Source of the DNA: Gammaproteobacteria bacterium
GTDB lineage: Bacteria > Pseudomonadota > Gammaproteobacteria > Pseudomonadales > Pseudohongiellaceae
Length of the DNA: 64,000 nt
Direction: 5' to 3'
Assembly (NCBI GenBank): GCA_002706685.1
Contig: PALV01000003.1
Span: 113,016-177,015, forward strand
This document shows positions 36,718-45,462 of this stretch, one piece after another. The notes under the pieces were generated by a model, which saw only the letters and a list, made by a program, of their open reading frames with translations, did not search any database and was not told where the DNA came from. Positions within the stretch are counted from its first letter, which is position 1, and every line of letters begins with the position of its first letter. The position numbers and the translations under genes were made by a program.

Positions 36718-37686
36718 TCAGATCTCAGTGTGCTTGGCCCGCTTGTTTATATACATCGCCCCATCTGCCTCATGCAGCATGTCCTCAACAGAAGAATGCT
36801 TGAGGGGCTCATAGGTCACCAGACCGTAGGAGAAACCGATCTCATAAGGCAGCGAGAGCTTGTCACAGTTAGCCTGCAGTCGGCTAGCAAACTGATTCAT
36901 CATCTCGGTGATATTAGCTGGGCTTACATTGGTAAGTAGCGCCACAAACTCGTCGCCACCCAATCGCGCAAACAGGTCTGATGTACGAAACGATTCTCGC
37001 ATCTGATCCGCAAAAATTTTGAGTACGCGATCGCCCTCAGCATGACCATGGGTGTCATTGATCTGCTTGAACTTGTCCAGGTCAAAGAAAACCAGTGTGG
37101 CTGGAAAAAGTTGGCGCTTGCACAGCTCCAGGCTATATTTGCTAAGTGCAAGAAAACCACGGCGATTCGATATGCGCGTTAACTCATCAGATACCGCCAG
37201 CTGCACCGCCATCAACTCACGTTCAACCATTCCCGCAAGATCAGCGAGCATTGCGTGATCGTCATCGTCAAATTGACGCGGCTCGCGGTCAATGAGGCAT
37301 AGTGTGCCCATCGCCTGGCCGCTCATTGTTCGCAGCGGATGTCCTGCGTAAAATCTGATAAACGGCTCGCCCGTGACTAACGGGTTATCATAAAACCTTT
37401 CATCCTGCGTGGCGTCTTCAATCACGAATGTTCCTGATGTTACAATCGCATGTCCGCAAAAAGAGATGTCTCGACCCGTCTCCGTTGCGTCCAATCCAAA
37501 ACATGACTTAAACCATTGCCGGTTTTCATCCACCAGACTCACCAGGGCTATCGGCACACCGAATAGTCGCCTCGCCATACGAGTCACCCTGTCAAATCGC
37601 TCCTCTGGCGGCGTATCCAGTATTGAAAGTGATCTTAATTGTGAAAGGCGCTCTTTCTCGTCTGCAGGAATTGGGGGGGCTATCAT
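36718..37686 (-). CDS. GAF-GGDEF diguanylate cyclase
   Basis: A 322-aa cytosolic enzyme making cyclic di-GMP from two GTP. A GAF sensor covers about residues 20-150 (SFCGHAIVTSGTFVIEDA, HPLRTMSGQAMGTLCLID). A GGDEF domain covers about 160-318 with the intact active-site LGGDEFVALL, so catalysis is expected. An RxxD inhibitory I-site (RTSD) sits five residues before GGDEF, indicating product inhibition. The start at 37686 is an ATG; a GTG at 37734 is possible but adds no domain. c-di-GMP often controls adhesins, and this gene follows the TPS locus. Confidence 0.92.
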   Translation of the reverse strand: MIAPPIPADEKERLSQLRSLSILDTPPEERFDRVTRMARRLFGVPIALVSLVDENRQWFKSCFGLDATETGRDISFCGHAIVTSGTFVIEDATQDERFYDNPLVTGEPFIRFYAGHPLRTMSGQAMGTLCLIDREPRQFDDDDHAMLADLAGMVERELMAVQLAVSDELTRISNRRGFLALSKYSLELCKRQLFPATLVFFDLDKFKQINDTHGHAEGDRVLKIFADQMRESFRTSDLFARLGGDEFVALLTNVSPANITEMMNQFASRLQANCDKLSLPYEIGFSYGLVTYEPLKHSSVEDMLHEADGAMYINKRAKHTEI

Positions 37687-37787
37687 GCTTGGCACCAGGC
37701 ATCGCTTAAAAATTGGGTTTAAACCACTTTGCACCGGGGGTCGTAGCCCCTTAATGAATAGTATCCAAGTTATACAGGAGGAAGTCT

Positions 37788-38276
37788 ATGTCGAGCCCAG
37801 AGCATAAGCAGAAAATCTGGAATCTCATCAAGGACATCAAGAACGCCATGCTGACGACCCGCCACGGCGAGGAGCTGCGCTCGCGGCCGATGGTGCTGGT
37901 GCAGAATGAATACGACGGCACGTTGTGGTTCTTCACCGACCTTGATTCAGAGAAAGTCTTTGAGCTCGAGGATGACAACGACGTCTGCGTTTCTTTCTCG
38001 GACCCTCACAACCACGTCTATGTCTCGCTGACGGGTACCGGCCGCGCCACGCGGGACAAGTCGCTCATCGACCGCTACTGGAACTCGGTCATCGGCGCCT
38101 GGTTCCCGGAAGGCAAAGAGTCGCCCAATGTGGGCATGCTTGAGATCAAGGTCCACAAAGGTGAGCACTGGAACAGTGACAGCAGCAAGATGGTTAAAAG
38201 CATAAAGACAACCGCTGCCAAGGCCAAAGGTGAGCAGCCAGATCTTGGCGAGCACGAGAAGTTTGGGACGAAATAA
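37788..38276 (+). CDS. General-stress PNPOx-like flavoprotein
   Basis: A 162-aa member of the pyridoxamine-phosphate-oxidase-like family often named general stress protein 26. Features are IKNAMLTTRHGEELRSRPM near the start, GTLWFFTDLDSEKVFELE, and YVSLTGTGRATRDKSLIDRYW. These proteins bind a flavin; their reaction is mostly unknown. An unusually good ribosome-binding site (AGGAGGAAG) precedes the ATG. It reads alone on the plus strand between two divergent groups. Confidence 0.88.
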   Translation: MSSPEHKQKIWNLIKDIKNAMLTTRHGEELRSRPMVLVQNEYDGTLWFFTDLDSEKVFELEDDNDVCVSFSDPHNHVYVSLTGTGRATRDKSLIDRYWNSVIGAWFPEGKESPNVGMLEIKVHKGEHWNSDSSKMVKSIKTTAAKAKGEQPDLGEHEKFGTK

Positions 38277-38301
38277 AGGCGCGTCGTCTGTTTGGCTACC
38301 A

Positions 38302-38307
38302 TATAAT
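38302..38307 (+). promoter_or_regulatory. Possible -10 element for the TonB receptor gene
   Basis: A perfect TATAAT lies 52 bp before the receptor ATG. No convincing -35 hexamer is seen at 16-18 bp upstream, and no clear Fur box. It could instead be chance. Confidence 0.3.
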
Positions 38308-38358
38308 CCCCCGTTTACAATCACCCACCAAGCCGTATGAATGGGGAGACTTTAACCG

Positions 38359-40329
38359 ATGCCACTGCTTCTTCGTCACTTGCTACCTGTGCTGGTTTTA
38401 ACAGGATTCTCTATTCCGTTGCCTGTATACGCGCAGGAAACCGCAACTGACGAGGAAGCTGAGCACCACGAGGAGATCGAACAGATCGTGGTTACTTCGA
38501 CGCGCAGCCCGCGCAGCTTCTCGGAGCAGCCAACGCGTGTTCAGATCTTCGGCAGCGAGGAGCTGAACGAAAAAGCCAGCATGAAACCGGGCGATATCCG
38601 CATGCTGCTTAACGAGAGCACCGGTATTCAGGTGCAGCAGACCTCTGCGACCAGTTTCAATTCCAGTATCCGCATCCAGGGTCTGGATGGTCGCTACACG
38701 CAGCTACTGAGGGACAGCATGCCTCTTTACGGCGGTTTCTCGGGTGGTCTGAGCCTGCTGCAGATCGCGCCGTTGGATCTGCAGCGGGTGGAAGTCATCA
38801 AAGGCGCCAGCTCCACACTTTACGGTGGTGGTGCGATTGCCGGGCTGGTCAACCTGATCACTAAAACGCCCAGTGACGAACCGGAAGCTTCTCTTCTATT
38901 AAATGCCACCTCCGCCGGCGGCCAGGACCTCAGCGGCTTTTTCTCTGGTCAACGCGGCAACACTGGCGGCACGCTGTTCACTTCCTACAACCGCAGTGAC
39001 GCCTATGACCCGGCAGACATCGGCCTGAGCGCCATCCCGGAGGTGGAGCGCTGGACGGTTAACCCGCGGCTGTTCCTCAGCGGCGAGCGGTACGAGTTCA
39101 ACGCTGGCATCAATGTCGCGATTGAGGAGCGGCTCGGCGGCGACATGAACTATATCGAAAACAACAGCACCGCTCCGGCCTACTTCGAGGCCAGCGAAAC
39201 CGAGCGAGTGAGCAGCCAGCTCGAATACCGTTACCGACTCACGTCAGGCCGTGAACTGGTGCTGCGCAATAGCAGTAATCATTTCGATCGCGATCTGAAT
39301 GTGCCCGATTTTCGCTTCAACGGCACCCAGCTCTCGTCCTTCAGTGAGGCTCACCTGCTGGGATCCAGCGCCAGCACGGACTGGGTGATGGGTCTTAATC
39401 TGTGGACCGAAGACTTCGATCAGGAAGAGGCTCAGCCGGGCTTCGATCAGACCTTCGACCACCATACGGCGGGTGTTTTCGCACAGTTGACCCGGCCGCT
39501 GACCAACCGCTGGACGATTGAAGCCGGCCTGCGCTTTGACGACACATCTGACTATGGCAGCTTCCTCCTGCCGCGCGTTTCACTGCTCTTCGCTCCCACA
39601 CTGGACACCGATGTCCGCATCGGCGGAGGCATGGGTTACAAGCTGCCTGACCTATTCACCGAGGACGCAGAACGCTTGCAGTTCCAGAACATTCTGCCAC
39701 TGCAGCCCAATCAATTGCAGGCAGAGGAATCAGCAGGTGTAAATTTTGACATCAATCACACCATCGCTTTCAATAACGGCCTGTCGTTGGACCTGAATGT
39801 GTTGCTGTTCTACACCCGCGTCGATCATCCGCTGCGACTACAGCAGCAGAACAATGGCCTGTACCGCTTTGCCCAGCCGGTCGACTACATCGACACCCAG
39901 GGTGCTGAAATAAATGCGGCGTGGCGCTGGCAGGACTTTAAACTTTTCCTTGGCTATACCCACACTGACGTGCAGGAAAACATCAACAGCAGCAACAGCG
40001 ATTACCCGCTGGTGCCCAATCGACTCAATACCGTGCTGGTGTACGAAGTGGAAGATGATCTGCGAATCGGCCTGGAGGCCTACTACTACGGCAGTCAAAC
40101 GCTAAGCGACGGCACTCGTAGCCGGGACTACTGGATTACTGGCCTGATGACGGAGAAAGTGTTTGGTGAGGGTAATTCCTTTTTCCTGAACTTCGAGAAT
40201 TTCACTGATACCCGCCAGACTCGGTATGGGCCGATTTACTCTGGCTCCATCTCAAATCCGCAATTCAATGACCTCTACGCGCCACTGGATGGATTCGTGA
40301 TAAATGGTGGGGTAAAGTTGCGGTTCTGA
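38359..40329 (+). CDS. TonB-dependent outer-membrane receptor
   Basis: A 656-aa receptor that imports a scarce ligand across the outer membrane using TonB energy. A signal peptide (1-25) is followed by a TonB-box-like segment (EQIVVTSTRSPRSFSEQP), a plug domain (about 45-160; VEVIKGASSTLYGGGAIAGL) and a 22-strand-type barrel ending in phenylalanine (VKLRF). GGGGAG lies 12 bp upstream. The ligand is unknown: the barrel resembles siderophore/vitamin receptors only in general form, and no adjacent transport genes help. Confidence 0.93.
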   Translation: MPLLLRHLLPVLVLTGFSIPLPVYAQETATDEEAEHHEEIEQIVVTSTRSPRSFSEQPTRVQIFGSEELNEKASMKPGDIRMLLNESTGIQVQQTSATSFNSSIRIQGLDGRYTQLLRDSMPLYGGFSGGLSLLQIAPLDLQRVEVIKGASSTLYGGGAIAGLVNLITKTPSDEPEASLLLNATSAGGQDLSGFFSGQRGNTGGTLFTSYNRSDAYDPADIGLSAIPEVERWTVNPRLFLSGERYEFNAGINVAIEERLGGDMNYIENNSTAPAYFEASETERVSSQLEYRYRLTSGRELVLRNSSNHFDRDLNVPDFRFNGTQLSSFSEAHLLGSSASTDWVMGLNLWTEDFDQEEAQPGFDQTFDHHTAGVFAQLTRPLTNRWTIEAGLRFDDTSDYGSFLLPRVSLLFAPTLDTDVRIGGGMGYKLPDLFTEDAERLQFQNILPLQPNQLQAEESAGVNFDINHTIAFNNGLSLDLNVLLFYTRVDHPLRLQQQNNGLYRFAQPVDYIDTQGAEINAAWRWQDFKLFLGYTHTDVQENINSSNSDYPLVPNRLNTVLVYEVEDDLRIGLEAYYYGSQTLSDGTRSRDYWITGLMTEKVFGEGNSFFLNFENFTDTRQTRYGPIYSGSISNPQFNDLYAPLDGFVINGGVKLRF

Positions 40330-40436
40330 ATTCCGACATAAAGCGCCAGCTCGCACTATACAGTGTGAACCCAGGCGTTCGGAATCGAGTTCTCACGACT
40401 TCTGGCATCATCACGTAATGATTATCGTTCTGAAGG

Positions 40437-41057
40437 TCAGATTGATTCTGGGGCCTCGGGGCCGTGTTTCTTTCGGGATGCCGTGCTTCCAGTTTTTTGT
40501 GTCTCGCCGGCCATCAGCAGCAGGCTGCTCGAGGGTAGCGGCAAAACCAGCCTGTCGAGGTCTTTGCGACGTTTGTGTTTCAGCACGAAGCGTCGCTCCT
40601 CACCGAATGACACCGACGCAATCACCGGATTTTCCCCCAACTCTGGCTCGTCGTCAGCATGAAACCCCATACTGTCTCGATGATCGCGATAATAATTGAC
40701 CAGCACACTGTTAAAGGTGCTGCCGCTCAGCGTTTCGACTTTCGATTTAATACTCAGTAAAAGATCGGACCAGGGCTCGGCCACCAGCGTTATTCCAGAG
40801 TACGAGTACTCCGCGTCCGAATCACCGTACCAGGCAAGCAAACGGGGCTGAAGGTATGACTTCCCCCAGAGGGTGATGCGATCCTGTCGCCAGTTGGTCT
40901 CCCGGATCAGCCGCTCCAGCAATTGTTTGTCATCACCGAACTCAACGTGACGCCAAAGAACAATCTCCGCATCATCAATCGCCAGAGATTCACGGTGACC
41001 ATCGTCAAAAAGATCCATCAACACACAACCTGATAAGTGACTGTCCGGTTCAGACAT
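40437..41057 (-). CDS. alkB: AlkB-like 2-oxoglutarate/Fe(II) dioxygenase
   Basis: A 206-aa enzyme that oxidatively removes alkyl groups from DNA or RNA bases. The core pattern is [20 protein letters not shown], with the iron ligands His and Asp in FHADDE. The 2-oxoglutarate-binding arginines lie near [16 protein letters not shown]. The [15 protein letters not shown] segment is typical of the family. ATG at 41057 overlaps the VOC stop codon, indicating translational coupling. A TTG three codons upstream is less likely. Confidence 0.9.
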   Translation of the reverse strand: MSEPDSHLSGCVLMDLFDDGHRESLAIDDAEIVLWRHVEFGDDKQLLERLIRETNWRQDRITLWGKSYLQPRLLAWYGDSDAEYSYSGITLVAEPWSDLLLSIKSKVETLSGSTFNSVLVNYYRDHRDSMGFHADDEPELGENPVIASVSFGEERRFVLKHKRRKDLDRLVLPLPSSSLLLMAGETQKTGSTASRKKHGPEAPESI

Positions 41058-41421
41058 GCTGATCAATCAGAATGGGATTTCCGTCCGGATCGAATACCGT
41101 AAAGCTCGCCGGTCCTTTGTCACCCGATATGGACGGCTGAACAATTTCAATACCCTTGGATTCCAGTTGACGACAAAGCTCACGCGCGTCTTCAAATGAT
41201 TCGAGGTTCTCAGCATTCTGATTCCATCCAGGATTGAATGTCAGAATGTTTTTATCGAACATCCCCTGAAACAATCCGATGTTGGTCTCGCCATTTTTCA
41301 TGATCAGAAAATTATGAGACTCTGCGCCAGCGTAGACTTCAAAACCCAGTTTTTCATAAAACGCTTTGGACTTTTGCAGATCCTTGACTGTCAGACTGAT
41401 GGAAAAGCAACCCAGTTTCAT
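41050..41421 (-). CDS. VOC-family protein
   Basis: A 123-aa single-domain glyoxalase/bleomycin-resistance-fold protein. It starts [29 protein letters not shown], the classic VOC beta-alpha-beta unit, and ends [18 protein letters not shown]. Substrate and metal are unknown. It overlaps the alkB gene by 8 bp, so both are made from one message. Confidence 0.88.
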   Translation of the reverse strand: MKLGCFSISLTVKDLQKSKAFYEKLGFEVYAGAESHNFLIMKNGETNIGLFQGMFDKNILTFNPGWNQNAENLESFEDARELCRQLESKGIEIVQPSISGDKGPASFTVFDPDGNPILIDQHV

Positions 41422-41447
41422 AGCTCTCTCCGCCTCATTAACGTGGT

Positions 41448-41819
41448 TCAGCTGCTGCCAGTATGAAGCTTGCTAACTGCGATTTCCAGACGCTTGATTT
41501 CACGTATCACAGAGTTGCGATTCATCTCCATCCAGCTCCACAGCTTCAACATCCCCTGGGCATTGATCGTGATCACAAACCACACGCCCCAGAAGACCCG
41601 TTGGTCGACACTCTCTGCCATAAAAAACTGATACCCGCACCAGATTAAAGCCACGGTCATCACGGCTATCGCCACGTAGGCAACTACCATCCATCGCCGC
41701 AGCCCACCTTTGAACGGACTGGCAGCAAACTCAATAAGCCCCTCATTTTCTGCCATGGCCCGGTCAATCTCTGCAGCTTCACTTTCAAGCTCATTTTTAA
41801 TTCGATTGTCCAGATTCAT
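41448..41819 (-). CDS. Small membrane protein downstream of an ECF sigma factor
   Basis: A 123-aa protein with an acidic cytosolic N-terminus (1-40) and two transmembrane helices (about 45-67 and 75-98: [20 protein letters not shown] and [19 protein letters not shown]). It follows the sigma gene by 24 bp on the same strand. Its position suggests it is an anti-sigma or accessory factor, but no zinc-finger anti-sigma motif (HxxxCxxC) is present, so this is inference. The C-terminus is again cytosolic and amphipathic. Confidence 0.72.
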   Translation of the reverse strand: MNLDNRIKNELESEAAEIDRAMAENEGLIEFAASPFKGGLRRWMVVAYVAIAVMTVALIWCGYQFFMAESVDQRVFWGVWFVITINAQGMLKLWSWMEMNRNSVIREIKRLEIAVSKLHTGSS

Positions 41820-41843
41820 TTGCTGCTCTCCGTAATCAATGCG

Positions 41844-42362
41844 TTATACATCAAACCGCTCTTTCAGTAATCGCCGGGCTCGATTCAACCGCGACTTCAC
41901 TGTCCCTTCCGAGATCCTGAGCACCTGAGCCACCTGCCTGACGGACATTTCCTCCAGGTAGAACAGGTGGATCATCTGCTTCTCCAGCGCAGGCAGTCGA
42001 TTGATCGCGGCATTGAGCGATTCTTGTTGCTCACTTTTGTTATCACTGACCTCAGGCACAACATCTGACTGATCCAGTTGCAGCTCCGAGCCGCTGGTTT
42101 TCTTGAGCAGATCGATGCAACTCCAATGCACCAGCTGATACATCCAGCTTTTGAACGCTTTGGGGTCATCTAATTGACGAATGTTCCTGGCAAGCCTGAA
42201 CCAGGCTTCCTGAGTGCCGTCCTGTGCAATCTGAGGATCGCCGCTTACTTTGTAGCCATACCGCAGCAGGGCGCTTTGATAGCGCTGAAACAGCCGTTGG
42301 AAAGCCCGATTATCGCCATCCTGTGCTGCCAGCACCAAAAGCTCTTCTTCAGCCTGTTGCAT
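41844..42362 (-). CDS. ECF-type sigma-70 family RNA polymerase sigma factor
   Basis: A 172-aa ECF sigma factor. Region 2 (about 20-85) includes QDGTQEAWFRLARNIRQL, and region 4 (about 115-168) includes LPALEKQMIHLFYLEEMSVR then VAQVLRISEGTVKSRLNRAR. It should direct RNA polymerase to stress-type promoters. A good AAC-N17-CGTC promoter lies just upstream, suggesting self-activation. The following gene encodes a two-helix membrane protein that may regulate it. Confidence 0.92.
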   Translation of the reverse strand: MQQAEEELLVLAAQDGDNRAFQRLFQRYQSALLRYGYKVSGDPQIAQDGTQEAWFRLARNIRQLDDPKAFKSWMYQLVHWSCIDLLKKTSGSELQLDQSDVVPEVSDNKSEQQESLNAAINRLPALEKQMIHLFYLEEMSVRQVAQVLRISEGTVKSRLNRARRLLKERFDV

Positions 42363-42390
42363 TCGTCACTCCGATTCACTCATCTCTTAA

Positions 42391-42416
42391 GACGATGCGA
42401 ATGGCCGGCGGGTTCA
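42391..42416 (-). promoter_or_regulatory. ECF-type autoregulatory promoter
   Basis: Reading the minus strand, TGAACC (-35, 42416-42411) and CGTC (-10, 42394-42391) are separated so that AAC-N17-CGTC matches the common ECF promoter pattern. It ends 28 bp before the sigma ATG, ideal for autoregulation. The assignment is from pattern only. Confidence 0.6.
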
Positions 42417-42431
42417 TTTAATTTTCAAAAA

Positions 42432-43322
42432 TCAATTCGGCGCGTAGATATGTAGCTGCTGTCTTTCAAGGTCCATAGTCAGGACAAAATGCTTGAGCAC
42501 ATCGATGCCAACTCGTCCGCGAAAGCCCCTTCCCTCCCTAATATTAGTACCAGTCGGCACTCTTCCCTGAGTAGTAAGATTGTCTCTGACGCCCGGCTTC
42601 GGGAACTCTGCTGTAATATTCCCCAGTGTGTATGGGCCGATCTGCAATTGATCTATCGAAGTTCTAAGTGTGTTTTCACTTTGGCTTTCGACAGCATCCA
42701 ACTGAGAGTGTAAATTCAATTGGGAGGCCAGATACGGGTCCACGATTATACCGCCAGAGTAGGTTGGTGACAGTGCGAGCCACGCGTCGATTTCATCATT
42801 TAATTTCAGTTTCAGCATCGGGCTGCCATACTGCGGATCTGAATCAAAGATGATATTTTTCGCCTCTTGTAAGTCTATCGCGGCTCTGGGAAAAAGGCAC
42901 AGCTCCTTGCCAGGGAAATTGATTTGGGTGATAAGCCCCTTAAATACTCTTAAGCTGAGTGTAAGCCATTCCTCATCTGCCTCAACTATGGCTACGTCAT
43001 CCGCATGGATCGTATTACCGAACAATGTAAGGTCCACGTCATCTACATACCTGAAGAACTCTGCCCTTCCGAAAGTCTCAACGATTCGCAAGTCCCCGTT
43101 TGTTCTGACAACCAGGCCGAGCGTACCCGCCATACTGCTTGACATCGAGACACCAATGTTACTGGTGGTAAGACCGGCCTGGTACTGATTGCCGTTAATT
43201 GTCACCGGGATCCGCAATTCGTTATTTTCAACCGTGAAGCTTTCACAAAGCCCGGATTGCGCATAGACAGAGTACGGAAATAGTGCGATTAGCGCACAGA
43301 GTAGCAGCGATGGCTTTTTCAT
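42432..43322 (-). CDS. Exported retropepsin-like protein lacking catalytic aspartates
   Basis: A 296-aa protein with a signal peptide (MKKPSLLLCALIALFPYSVYA) and two aspartyl-protease-like lobes. Lobe 1 reads IPVTINGNQYQAGLTTSN and lobe 2 LKLKLNDEIDAWLALSPTYS, where active family members have a DTG triad; here it is TTS and SPT. It should therefore be catalytically dead and may bind peptides or ligands instead. The C-terminal strand GFRGRVGIDVLKHFVLTMDL is typical of the family. The start at 43322 fits the signal peptide. It is upstream of the ECF sigma gene on the same strand. Confidence 0.75.
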   Translation of the reverse strand: MKKPSLLLCALIALFPYSVYAQSGLCESFTVENNELRIPVTINGNQYQAGLTTSNIGVSMSSSMAGTLGLVVRTNGDLRIVETFGRAEFFRYVDDVDLTLFGNTIHADDVAIVEADEEWLTLSLRVFKGLITQINFPGKELCLFPRAAIDLQEAKNIIFDSDPQYGSPMLKLKLNDEIDAWLALSPTYSGGIIVDPYLASQLNLHSQLDAVESQSENTLRTSIDQLQIGPYTLGNITAEFPKPGVRDNLTTQGRVPTGTNIREGRGFRGRVGIDVLKHFVLTMDLERQQLHIYAPN

Positions 43323-43350
43323 GTTTCTTGTACCTTCCTTGTTGGTGTTG

Positions 43351-43818
43351 TTATGAAGACAGCGTTTTCCGCATCCTTGCATTCGGAACGACAACGCCAC
43401 GGACTTCCGGGGAGCGTTGCTCGACGATACAAAAACCGTACTTCGCAAAAAAGGGTTGTGCCGTGCGGCTGACATCTGCAGTCATTTCTTTGAGCCCCAG
43501 TGCCGCCGCCTCGCCAAGAAGCGCTGACATTAAGAGTTTACCAATGCCTTTTGATTGATGGTGCCCGGAGACAAAAAAATGGTCCACATATCCATCGGGC
43601 TGTATATCGGCATAACCAACCAGCTGTCCGTTTAACTCGGCCACAAATGGTTTTATCTCTCTAATCTTCTGCACCCATAGCTCTGAATCCAGATCATCAG
43701 GTGCCCAGGCATTTATCTGTTCCGGCGTATAGTTCCGGCAGGCAACGAGGTGCACGGCTGAGTGATAGACATCAAAAAGCCTGTGTTCTTCGCCTGGGCG
43801 GTAGCGACGGATATTCAT
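43351..43818 (-). CDS. GNAT N-acetyltransferase
   Basis: A 155-aa acetyltransferase. It has the start IRRYRPGEEHRLFDVYHSAV and the acetyl-CoA site VSGHHQSKGIGKLLMSALLG, followed by MTADVSRTAQPFFAKYGF. The closest general type is the YafP-like group. The substrate is unknown. The ATG overlaps the YdeI-like gene stop (ATGA), so the two are coupled; longer upstream codons of the frame lie inside that neighbour. Confidence 0.87.
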   Translation of the reverse strand: MNIRRYRPGEEHRLFDVYHSAVHLVACRNYTPEQINAWAPDDLDSELWVQKIREIKPFVAELNGQLVGYADIQPDGYVDHFFVSGHHQSKGIGKLLMSALLGEAAALGLKEMTADVSRTAQPFFAKYGFCIVEQRSPEVRGVVVPNARMRKTLSS

Positions 43819-44108
43819 GCCTTTTTCCCCTGGCTCTGCTGCCATGGGCTCGGTTTCTTGTCCGTCCGGTGGACACAACCCGGCCAGCAGCACGGCCGCC
43901 GTTTTCCTTCCAGCAGCTCATCAACAGCTCGGTCGATTCGCTTCAGCCGTGTTTTTTCCTGCTTGGCATCCTCTATCCAGCATATAAACTCATTGCGGGC
44001 AATCGGTGTCAGGCTTTCCCAGAGCTCAACGGTTTTGTCACTTCGCTTCAGAGCAGCGAGGAAATCTGCTGGCATGTCATGTACAAGCCCACCGGACAGA
44101 CTGGACAT
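43815..44108 (-). CDS. YdeI/OmpD-associated-like protein
   Basis: A 97-aa protein. The segment ESLTPIARNEFICWIEDAKQ followed by EKTRLKRIDRAVDELLEGKR matches the helical part of the YdeI/OmpD-associated (bacteriocin-protection) family. Full-length members are often longer, with a DUF1905 domain in front that is absent here. The C-terminus is rich in Cys, Trp and Lys. The exact role is unknown. Confidence 0.75.
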   Translation of the reverse strand: MSSLSGGLVHDMPADFLAALKRSDKTVELWESLTPIARNEFICWIEDAKQEKTRLKRIDRAVDELLEGKRRPCCWPGCVHRTDKKPSPWQQSQGKKA

Positions 44109-44144
44109 TAGAACTCCTTTGACAAGATTCCATAGACGCTATAG

Positions 44145-44347
44145 TCAGTCTATTTTTCTGATAGTGTCTCCCGACTTTACGACGCCAGCGACTATGACAC
44201 GCGCGTTGAATCCAACTCGGCCTGCTCCAGCACTTCGCGCTCACCGGTTTCCGGCCGACGGACAATCAACTCCACCGCACCAGTTTCTTTGGGTGAGCTT
44301 TTGATGTCACTCAAGCCCCGCTCCAGCTCGTCCATACTTGTAAACAT
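44145..44347 (-). pseudogene. MOSC-domain protein gene with internal deletion and frameshift
   Basis: The first 45 or so codons read MFTSMDELERGLSDIKSSP and ELIVRRPETGEREVLEQAEL, the standard N-terminus of a small MOSC (molybdenum-cofactor sulfurase C-terminal) protein. The frame stops at 44192. In the next frame the same strand continues GFNARVIVAGVVKSGDTIRK and stops at 44145, which is the standard C-terminus of that family. About 120-130 middle residues are missing. AAAAGGAA lies 6 bp before the ATG, so a short truncated peptide may still be made. Confidence 0.72.
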
Positions 44348-44358
44348 GTCAGTTCCTT

Positions 44359-44799
44359 TTAATCTTTGTTCCAGTTTCGCTGCATCTCGAGGAATGTGTA
44401 TGACGCCGACCATGTGATCAGCACAAATCCCACCAGGGATTGAGTGCCATAAAGAAAGCGTATTGGCCCCATGGGAATCATGTCACCATATCCCAGCGTG
44501 GTGTAGGTCACAGCCGACATAAAGATATAGTCAAGAAATGACATCACCTCATACCCGCTGACAACACCCACATCATGTTTTTCTACCAGCCACCAGGCAC
44601 TGACGCCAAAAATCCATATCGCGGCGATATGAATACAGAGTATGCCAAACAATAGCAGCAGGATGCGTTGTCGATGCGAAAGTGAGGACCTGGCAATAAA
44701 CCGACTAAACAGGATGAAGGCTTCGTAGTGAAGCATCACAGCCGCTACAGAAGTAACGACTGTCGTAAAAAACGCGAACACATGATACTGATCCAACAC
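44359..44799 (-). CDS. Two-helix potassium channel protein
   Basis: A 146-aa ion-channel protein. About three hydrophobic helices surround a pore loop with the selectivity filter TYTTLGYGD. Such short channels (KcsA-like pore) form tetramers that conduct K+. There is no RCK domain or voltage sensor. It is 12 bp upstream of the MOSC remnant on the same strand. Confidence 0.9.
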   Translation of the reverse strand: MLDQYHVFAFFTTVVTSVAAVMLHYEAFILFSRFIARSSLSHRQRILLLLFGILCIHIAAIWIFGVSAWWLVEKHDVGVVSGYEVMSFLDYIFMSAVTYTTLGYGDMIPMGPIRFLYGTQSLVGFVLITWSASYTFLEMQRNWNKD

Positions 44800-44830
44800 T
44801 CAGTCCCTGTCTGCGTGAGCAGACCCTCAC

Positions 44831-45415
44831 CTAAAGTTCATATTTCAGTGACACAGTCAGCGCTGAACTCTTATTGTTGAGATTAGGCCAACCAGAAAAT
44901 TCCAGGTCAAATGCATTGTATTCCAGGTCAATCTCCAGGCTCTGCGAGAGCTCGTAGCTCAGGCCCAGACCGTAGACAATATCGGATTCATTAAACTCAA
45001 GCATGGTTAATTGATTCTCCCCGCCACTCCTGCTGAAAAAGAAGAAAGAAGAATCTGCGCTCCACCAAAAGTTGCCGGCCTTGCCATAGACAGCAAGTCG
45101 ATCGGACAAGGGAAACTGGGCAATGACAGAAGCTGTCGCACCCGTGACATCAAAATCGCTGTATAACGAGCCCGGGGCAGGGTATTCACCCAGATCATTG
45201 TACCCAAGCTCCAGGGCAAGATAAGGATTGAATTGCCAGCCGGCTGCGATTTTTAAAATAGTGGTGTTTTCTTCGGGGAGGCCGGATTGTATCCAGTTCT
45301 GCCCGACACCAGCACTCAAATACAAGCCCGTGTCAGAAAGCTGATTGGCCTGCACCACACTCATTGGACCTATCAGGCAAATGGCCAGTCCAGCCTTTTG
45401 TAGTCTATTCATCAT
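44831..45415 (-). CDS. Small outer-membrane beta-barrel protein
   Basis: A 194-aa protein with a signal peptide (about 1-23, ending VVQA) and alternating beta strands ending in leucine (LTVSLKYEL). The pattern LSAGVGQNWIQSGLPEENTT and ALELGYNDLGEYPAPGSLYS fits the eight-stranded OmpA/OmpX-like barrel family. The function is unknown; it may be structural or adhesive. A phenylalanine/serine-rich loop (SSFFFFSRSGG) is unusual. Confidence 0.82.
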   Translation of the reverse strand: MMNRLQKAGLAICLIGPMSVVQANQLSDTGLYLSAGVGQNWIQSGLPEENTTILKIAAGWQFNPYLALELGYNDLGEYPAPGSLYSDFDVTGATASVIAQFPLSDRLAVYGKAGNFWWSADSSFFFFSRSGGENQLTMLEFNESDIVYGLGLSYELSQSLEIDLEYNAFDLEFSGWPNLNNKSSALTVSLKYEL

Positions 45416-45462
45416 GTATATACCCGTCCCTGTTGATTTACTGATAAAACCTTATGCCGACG

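Noticed and set aside
38277..38358. Fur box before the TonB receptor
   Set aside because: No 19-bp palindrome matching the GATAATGAT pattern is present; only a TATAAT is seen.
40330..40436. Bidirectional terminator between the convergent TonB receptor and alkB genes
   Set aside because: No strong GC-rich hairpin with a T-run on either strand.
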